Source: Pilatotrama ljubarskyi (lineage: Eukaryota > Basidiomycota > Agaricomycetes > Polyporales > Polyporaceae). Taken from it: a stretch of 64,000 nt of DNA. How positions within the stretch are numbered: position 1 is the stretch's first letter; each line of letters begins with the position of its first letter. Under the pieces are notes generated by a model. The model ran no database searches. It was not told where the DNA came from and saw only the letters and a program-made list of their open reading frames with translations. The translations under genes were made by a program, and so were the position numbers. The stretch covers positions 461,819 through 525,818 of the forward strand of contig MU277670.1 of the NCBI GenBank assembly GCA_022385805.1. The letters are read 5' to 3'. Below are positions 56,822 to 64,000 of the stretch, one piece after another.

Positions 56822-59434
56822 ATGCCCCGCTCCCTGGCCTCCTTGCTATTCAGCGCAGCGGGCATCACAGCCTCTCCCGCCGCATGTCTCTTCGACTTCT
56901 TTCCTTCCGCTCCTTTCAAAAGCGCTGCAACCCGTCAGTGTATCGAGAAAACCGCCCACCAAGAGGATGTCTATGCGATTTGGTTTGCATCACGCCGCCA
57001 CCCTCAAAATGCAAAGGAAACCCAACCGCCCGGGGCCCAACGTCCATTCACATGTACTAATGCCACCTTAGCCTACGAGCTTTCCAAGCGCTGCGGGCTC
57101 GATATAATCGGGGAGCTATGGCGCGTTCACCCCTTCAGGATATCATTCATGGTGGGCTTCGATCTCGTGCGCGGCGCCTTCCCCGCTCTTAGGGGGTACT
57201 CCCATGCGCGCATAATTGACGAGGTCGGCCTCTTGAGATCGTTCACGTCTCCGAGCCTCACGACACTCGTATGCAGGTACAAAGGTCCATATCCTCCGGC
57301 GATTTCGCCATAGCTCAAATTTTGTGGCATGCATCAGCTGAGCTGCTAAGGATGGCTTGCGAGACGATCGTGGACAGCGTAGCGTAAGCTTCTCCAATCT
57401 CTCCGATATCATATCTTATCGGCATCCCGCAGAACATCCAACGAAAATGTGGTCCAGACATCTGCTCGCTTTCTGGTGGAACATGCGCAGCTAGAATATC
57501 GACTTCGACCGGATGTGCCCACTCTTTCTGACCCGGCCGTCCGTGACCTCCTACAGGAGGCGGACATTTTCGTTCGTTCCTTCAGCGGTTACTCGTCTTT
57601 CGGACTGTTCTCGCCGCTGGATCTTATGCGGATCCTCACCCTCGTTTCGGAGCTGCTGACGCATGTCTGGGTCTTGTCCACTCTGACGTTCGGCAGCACC
57701 CCTTTGCCAGTGATACTCCTCTCTGTCGCTCATTCAGCGCTACCATCTATGCTCTCTTTCTCCGGTGGCACCCCGAAGCCGTGGGATAGCCACACATCAA
57801 AGTTGGAAGCGCGCCTCGCCGCAAAGCAAGAGGCCATGCGCCATCTCGCCCAGAGCGACGCCTACCGTCCTGAAGTCATGCTCTTCGACCTTGGGCCCTG
57901 GATTCTCCGTTCCTGGGCACGCGCGCGGAAGACCCTTCTCGGTCTCGAGCGTCGTCACGAGAGCTGCGAGGCCGACCTCTCCTCCAAGTTGCTCTCACAA
58001 TTGTATCTGTCGGGAGCGTTCTCGGCATTTGAACACGTAGGTTACGTGCCTCACTTGCACTGCGCCGTATATTCATCCGCTCCCTAGATACCGGTGCTTT
58101 TGGTACTCAATTCATCCAGCTCATCCCTCGGCGCCTTTACGCTCTATCGCAATGCCCTCCGAAGCATGTTCCTGACCGCTGGCGCACTGGTCCAGACCCT
58201 CAGGATGGCCTTTCAAGGGGTTTTCCTTATGGGGGCATTTGCCGCTGCTACGAAACTGAGGCCTCGGTTGGAGCCTGCACCGGGTCGGGTCGTTCCCTAC
58301 CGGCCTTCTCAGGGCGGCGTGGCCATTGAATTGAGGTGAGTGTGACACGGTCGCTAATTTCCGACGCCATGCGCTCACACGCACGCCAGGAATGTCTCTT
58401 TCACCTATCCGGGCAACAAAACACCCAGTCTGCGGGGCGTCAGCCTGTCGGTCTCCCCTGGAGAGACTGTTGCGATCGTCGGATGCAATGGTTCCGGTGA
58501 GTGCGCGCGTTCGCGTGTGGTCGGCAGAATACCGAGCTTACCGACCGCCAGGTAAAACGACCCTGGCGAAGGTGCTCCTTCGCATATTCGACTTCGACGG
58601 CGGAGAGCTCTTCTTGAATGGCATCGACGTCCGCCGCCTGCATCCCCAAGAGTATCACGGCCACGTGACCGCGGTCTTCCAGGGCTTCTCAAAGTTCAGT
58701 ACGAGTGTCAAGGGCAACGTCGGCGTAGGGTACGTTCCGGAAATGCACGATGCGGCCGCCGTGAGCGCCGCATTGGGGCTCGCTGGAGCGGACGAGCTCG
58801 TCCGATCGTTGCCGGAAGGAATCCAAACGACCTTGGACGGAGACATGTCGTACCATGTCCCCTGCGAAGGGTTCAGCGCGGGTGGTTCACCGTCTCGCAA
58901 ACCGCACGGTCTATCTGGTGGAGAGGTGAGTTCACGCAAACGCCGCCGCTGGCAGACGCTTCTTCTGACAAATGGAACAATCAACAGTGGCAGAGAATCG
59001 CCATCTCTAGAGCGTTTATGCGGGCCCAGCGTCCGGAAGTGGAGTTACTGGTCTTTGACGAGCCTGTACGTTTCGCGCGCTCCGTCTGGCGGATAGCCCA
59101 TTGACCGACGTTTCCGGCTGCGGTAGACCTCCTCGCTTGACGCGCACGCCCAGAAGCAGTTCTTCGATACGGTCGAGAAGATATCGCGCGATCCCGATGG
59201 CAACCGGACGAAGACCGTCGTGTTCATCACGCACCGGCTCTCTACTGCACGGCGCGCCGACAAGATAGCAATGATGGAAGGCGGCGTGAGTCCCGACGAG
59301 CTGGTCGAACGGGTTTCTATCCTGACTCTTTACTAACCGTTGCCCTCATTCAGGCAATAACGGAGTTCGGAACCCACCAGGATCTTCTCGCCCGGAACGG
59401 ACGTTACACTGCGATGTACCACGCCTCTGTCTGA
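56822..59434 (+). CDS. ABC transporter of the Agaricomycete half-size type
   Basis: The N-terminal part gives IIGELWRVHPFRISFMVGFD and VRGAFPALRGYSHARIIDE, then FAIAQILWHASAELLRMACE and TSARFLVEHAQLEYRLRPDV. Hydrophobic segments include LMRILTLVSELLTHVWVLST, so it is a membrane protein with a divergent transmembrane domain. A single nucleotide-binding domain follows: NVSFTYPGNKTPSLRGVSLS, Walker A VAIVGCNGSGKTTLAKVLL (codons split by an intron after GSG), Q-loop VTAVFQGFSKFSTSVKGNVG, signature HGLSGGEWQRIAISRAFMRA, Walker B VELLVFDEPTSSLDAHAQKQ and H-loop VVFITHRLSTARRADKIAMM. All catalytic motifs are intact. The Pro-rich N-terminal about 50 residues are poorly supported and the true start may be further down. 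The substrate is unknown. About eight introns. It would work as a dimer. Confidence 0.85.
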
Positions 59435-59562
59435 CGCCGACGCTTGGGTGTGCTTTGAAATGTGTACGGTTGTTGATTGGAGGACTCTAGTACTAGATGC
59501 TGCGAAATGTCGACTAATTCGAAATACAGATAAGAATATAATGCGCGTGATACTGATACATC

Positions 59563-62500
59563 TCATATTCCTTGCATTCCCCTCAGGCTCTGGCCGTGGT
59601 TGGAGTACGTCAACACACCATCATGGAGGACCGCGTCGACCCCAGTTGCCTCGGCCCCTGCCGACGACGGTAACCTCTCTAAGTCTTCCGGCAGTCCGAA
59701 CGTTCCCACTAGCAGGCCGAGATCTTTGACGCCTTGTATCAGGGATGGGACTCGTGCCTGGGTGAACGTTCAGCGCTGCCCTGACGATACGGAAAAAGCC
59801 TAAACGCACCAGCAAGCCGGCGTCCAGGATCACGCCGAGAAGGTTGTTCATCTTACTAAACTCTACGGCGGCGTCAAGGCTCCAGAGGCGATAGTCGTGC
59901 ACGTCGTCGATGTTGAGCGCGGTCGCGCTCGGGGGCGCATGGCTTATTTCCCCGCATTGCGATGCTAAAAACACAGGATCTGCGGGGGCCGGATCTCGCT
60001 CAGCTATCTGTTCAGGCAGAGAGAGGTGGCATCGCATACAATTCGGCTGTTTCCAATTGAGCGCTGCGCAGATGTCTGGCGCGAAGGACGTAAACACGAC
60101 AGGGCGCCGGCCCATCTGTCCCTCCAGCGATGAAGTGTCGTAAACAGTGCGTAAGACGGAGTTGACTACGTCATTGCAGTCGAGTTGGTGCCGCAGCGAA
60201 TGTCGACGCCGGACACGGAACGGAGCGTATGCTATCTCAACGCAGATGCCGTAAGATGCGGGCACGAGCTGCGGCGAGCGTAGTAAGCATCGAGGGAAGC
60301 CTTCGGACGGGAAGAAAACACACCCTCAATAGATCTTGGAAAGTGATCATGGAGGACGAGATCCATCTGGACCACGCAGAGGGGGAGGCCGAGGCAGCCT
60401 CAGGTACAGCGCCGCTACGGCCTAGGCGGTCTGCTAACGACCGGAACTGAGCCAGAGTGACATCGGCAACCCCCAGGTCGTAGTGGTCGTCTGGTACCCG
60501 CCAATCCGAGAATATGACAGGCTGCAGATCTCGAGTGACTTGCACGGTCACGTATATGTAGCTTCCTGTCACCGATGAATGCGTCAATGAGTGTCCGGGG
60601 GCCATAGCGAGAGTCGGATTCGACGGGGATGTCTGCGCTGACCCAAGGGGTCGTCCGTATTGGGGAGCCCGAGGCGACAGGATCTTCGTACTACCACTTG
60701 GCACAGGCATCGCCAGCGACTTCCAGTACGTCTCCACAGCTCCTCCTATCTCAAGCTTGACTCCGCTGAAGGGAGAGATAACGTTGATCTCAAACGATAC
60801 CTATGCCGCACGTCAGTCCATGCAAAGCATCTCCTCAACGGACGACTGACCTCTCCGATGACATGCAGTCGAGGATCCAATATAGGAAGTGTGAAGGGTT
60901 GGCTATTCTGGATGTTCTGGAACAAGGACGGAAGAGCGGTAGCCCGGCCGATCGTCTTCGTCCCGAAGTTGGGGTATAGGGAGAACTCTAACGAGAGCGT
61001 GTCGGGAGAAGGGACTTGGAACGTGAACACTATCTTCTGATCGCGGATGGGGAGGGGAATGCTGTACGGCGCAGAGGTGACGACGGGCGTCGCGGTCATG
61101 ACAAGCTTCAGGAGCGGTGACGCATGTAGATAGCGGTCGTCATATTGAGGACCTGCGAGTGGATGGCGGAGGCGCACGGCAGATGATAGTTGTGAACTGC
61201 TAGCACCATAGCTAGTCGTGAGATGCCCGATAGTGACCTGGATGAGTGATGTCTTGTCAAGATAGTTGTGACCGTAGACGCGATACGGCATCATGGGGGG
61301 CGGAAGGTACAAGGAGGGAATGGCGTCGATGTCTGACTCAGTGCCGGTAGATCTCTGGGTGTTGGTGAGCGGCGACGAACGAGACACGGAACGATTAGCA
61401 GCCTGAGCCTTCGCAGCAGCCTCGACCAATAACGCGACGCAGGCTCGATGGCCGAACCATGCGGCATAGTACATCGGCGAGTTCCCGGCCTCGTCGACGA
61501 CATCGATGCGACAGCCGACCTCAAGCAGCACCTGTAGACATGCATCGCGGCCGAATCGTGCAGCGTGGAAGAGCGGGGTCCACTCGTTATACTTGTCGGG
61601 CACATCCCACCCTTCTTGGCGCGCTAGAATACGGCAGACATCCGCATGGCCCTCTTGCGCGGCTAAGTGGATGGGGTACTCGCCATTGGTATTCGGCAGG
61701 CTAGGGGCACCGTGGTTCAAGAGGAGCACGACAACATCCAAGTGACCAGCGCGAGCCGCCAAAGAGAGCGGCATGAGATCACTGTTGGAGCCGGGATTGC
61801 TCACATGGACGTGTCCGTCCTCGAGGAGAGCCTGGACGCAAACCACGCACCCTTTGAGGGTCGCATATATGAGGGGAGTGCAGTTGTCAACGTCGACGAC
61901 ATCAGGGGGGAGCCCGACCTGAATGAGCCTCTGACATACGGCGCCATGACCGTGCATCGCCGCATAATGGAGGGCGGAACGCCCGTACGCGTCCGTCTTG
62001 TCCTTCTGCACTCCACCAGCAAGGCAGAGGTTGACAAGCCGAAGGATGCCCGCGATAGCTGCCTCGTGCAGGCACGTCCGCCCGTTGATGTCATCAACGA
62101 ACGTGTAGTCAAACGGTGAAGCTGTAGAGGCGAGGATGAGGTCGGCCAATTCCTGTGGCGCGTCGATGACAGCTTTCCAAAGGATGCGGGTAACATGGCT
62201 GCGCGCCTCGCGAGATTGCGCCAGCGAATCCGAGTAGCGTACGAGGTCGCGGATGGTCGCAGCATCCTTGTCGGCGACGGCCTTGCGAAGATTGCTCTCG
62301 AGGTCATAGAAGGGGGCCATCTGGACGCTCCTATCGATGTTCAGTTGATGACTGAGGATAACATCTTCGGCGACGGCGAGCTCGTTCCCTAGACCGACGG
62401 AGAGATCCGTGAGATCGAGCAAACATGCCGCAACCGTATCCGCCAATTCAGATATGAGCTGAATGAAAGAACAGAACATCAGCCGTTTCGGTACTTTATG

Positions 62501-63272
62501 AGCGGCTACCGGGAACAAACCTGTCTGTTGAACACTGGCTGCACTTCGACTTGACGAGCAAGGTAAAGCTCTTTCGTCGTTGATCGTGAGCGCTTATCCC
62601 ACTTCTTGAGGATCTTCCGGAAGCCCATGGCGTTGATCTCAACGAATTGCTGGAGAGGCGGCAGGTGTGTATGATGAGCTCGGCGACACGCAGGCGCTAT
62701 CATCTACCTGCAGCTTCCCAATGTCCCGCTCCAACAGCCGGAAGCCCTCTTCGACGGCACTCCATTCGACGTGGTTCTTGGTCGCGTCGTCGAGCGAGTC
62801 TGGTAGAACCCGCATAGCTGCGGCGCGTCGTTTAGAGAGCAGAGTCTCGAGTCGCAACTTCAATTCTGCTTCCTTCTCAAGATAAAACGCGTTAATCTGC
62901 GCGTTTCGGTCAGTGAGGGCTAAAGGTGAGTGGTCGTCAGACCAGACCTTCTCCAGTTCTCGTTCAAGCTTGAAGAAGAAGGCGGCCTTGTGGGCTTGGA
63001 AGCTAGGACCGCGATCATCATCTTGGCTCAATGAAGCGTACAAAGGAGGTTCTTCCGTGGGCGTAGGTGCCTGCTATAAATATTGAGACTGCAGCGCCGA
63101 GAATAGGGTACATTCTTGAACGTACGGCACTTTGGGGCGCAAGCGCCGCTGCGTCCGACGGCGGGCGGTTCGCGGCCAGTGAAGAGATGATCTTCTTCAA
63201 TGCCTTGTAATCCAGGTAGTACGCGGACCATCCTGGCACCTGCTCAGCCTGGATCTGCTTGCCGAACTGCAT
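59563..63272 (-). CDS. PHO81: PHO81-like SPX-ankyrin-GDPD protein
   Basis: Start at 63272: MQFGKQIQAEQVPGWSAYYL, then DYKALKKIISSL, the SPX N-terminus that binds inositol pyrophosphates. SPX continues with FFFKLERELEKVW, EKEAELKLRLETLLSKRRAA and INAMGFRKILKKWDKRS. About seven ankyrin repeats follow in the exon 62518-60746 (GRTCLHEAAIAGILRLVNLC, GRSALHYAAMHGHGAVCQRL, GEYPIHLAAQEGHADVCRIL). After a linker comes a GDPD-like domain in which usual catalytic positions are changed (VTVQVTRDLQPVIFSDW). The end, SLIQGVKDLGLLVGTFGLPE..LHDGVLTYSNHGQSL, follows an intron near 59840-59770 and stops at 59563. In yeast and Neurospora (NUC-2) this architecture inhibits a cyclin-CDK to switch on phosphate-starvation genes. 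Confidence 0.9.
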
Positions 63273-64000
63273 GTACGGTTCAGCGGGGGTTGCAGGACGA
63301 AGAACGCGACTTGAGTGACCTTCATGGCGGGAGGAAGACAAGGACCGCGCGCTGGCGTGTCAGGATGCGCAGACGGGAGAAGAGAGCGAGAGGTGAGGGG
63401 CTGTGGGTGGACGCATTGGCCGAGCGGGACGAGTCTTGCGGTCGACGTCCGTGTCCGCAGAGAACCAAGGCCTGACCCACGTGCACCCATATTAGGACAG
63501 ATCTCTGCTGGCCTTCTGCATCTCGATTATCGTCCCGACAGCTCGGCTCCAATCAGATCCTACGAACGTGCGTCCATCCGCGCAATCACATTCACTGCAA
63601 AACCGCCAAAATGTCCGGAGGCGGATATGCTCCGGAATACAGTGTATCCAAGACATCCGGACAGAATTGAATGCAAATTCGGAGATAAGATACATTAGAT
63701 TATGGAGGAAACAGGAATCTGTGACGGTTCCGTAGAGTTTTCTGTCTGCGAAAGCGCATCTCTCCAATCTTTCCGTACCCCGTCTATGCGCTGCATTCAT
63801 CATGGCGAAGACTCTCTGGTACGGTCGGCTTTCCGATGTTGCCAGACCAGGCTTTAACGGCGTGAAGATCATGCTATCGATATCGTGATAACCTGGCCAC
63901 CTTCTCGATGCTCGGAGTCCAGGACGCCCTTGGCGGTAGTACCGCTATATATACGTGGGCAGTGTGCGGCACAGGCTGCAGCCCCTCGTATCTCCTCTCA
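63273..64000. promoter_or_regulatory. PHO81 promoter region and right window edge
   Basis: No credible frame in these 728 bp. CACGTG lies at 63478-63483, 206 bp upstream of the PHO81 start. A TATATATA at 63946-63953 may be the core promoter of a plus-strand gene beginning beyond the window. Confidence 0.4.
63478..63483. promoter_or_regulatory. CACGTG upstream of PHO81
   Basis: CACGTG is the site preferred by Pho4/NUC-1-type bHLH factors. Its place 206 bp upstream of PHO81 fits feedback control by phosphate starvation, but bHLH factors other than Pho4 bind it too and it also occurs at 1163-1168. Confidence 0.35.

Noticed and set aside
63492..63872. 126-codon minus-strand frame near the right edge
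   Set aside because: No start context, family match or splice partner; composition is not protein-like; it lies in the PHO81 promoter side.

Overview
The window is 64 kb of gene-dense nuclear DNA from a basidiomycete fungus, most likely an Agaricomycete. Genes are broken by many short (about 45-70 nt) GT-AG introns, intergenic gaps are small, GC is fairly high, and the protein families (POLD3/Cdc27 with a PIP box, THO2, SLX4, MRC1, SPX-ankyrin PHO81, a mushroom-type ABC transporter) are those of a filamentous basidiomycete. I recognise 26 protein-coding genes, one of them cut by the left edge. I see no rRNA, no convincing tRNA, no CRISPR and no intact transposon. Genes were assembled by joining exons by eye; start and stop coordinates are firmer than individual splice sites except where splice sites are listed.

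Left third (1-24 kb): 3' end of the peroxin PEX2 (+), a CASTOR-like ACT protein (-), the DNA polymerase delta subunit Cdc27/POLD3 (+), an importin-11/Kap120 karyopherin (-), SLX4 (+), folylpolyglutamate synthase (-), a mitochondrial PPR-like protein (+), a membrane-anchored aspartic protease (-), hydroxyacid-oxoacid transhydrogenase (+), HIS6 (+) and a proline iminopeptidase-like hydrolase (-).

Middle (24.7-43 kb): complex I subunit NDUFA12 (+), L-2-hydroxyglutarate dehydrogenase (-), Hsp90 co-chaperone Cns1/TTC4 (+), ribosomal protein eS7 (+), an unusual Rab GTPase with a long insertion (+), AMMECR1 (+), a second PPR-like protein (-), ribosomal protein uL3 (-) with a 10-nt microexon, and the checkpoint mediator MRC1 (+).

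Right third (43-64 kb): a small secreted protein (-), a secreted GH105-like six-hairpin hydrolase (-), THO2 (+) with an Arg/Asp-rich tail, GTP cyclohydrolase I (-), an Agaricomycete-type ABC transporter (+) and a PHO81-like SPX-ankyrin-pseudo-phosphodiesterase (-).

Most genes are housekeeping. Common themes are DNA replication and repair (Cdc27, SLX4, MRC1, all with ACGCGT elements upstream), folate (FPGS, GTP cyclohydrolase I), mitochondria and 2-hydroxyglutarate metabolism (HOT, L2HGDH, NDUFA12, two PPR-like proteins) and phosphate sensing (PHO81 with an upstream CACGTG). I found no clearly new multi-gene system. The best leads are single-gene oddities: the Rab insertion with an altered G4 motif, the uL3 microexon, the probable dual-targeting start of FPGS, a possible GC-AG intron in HIS6, and the shared ACGCGT sites.
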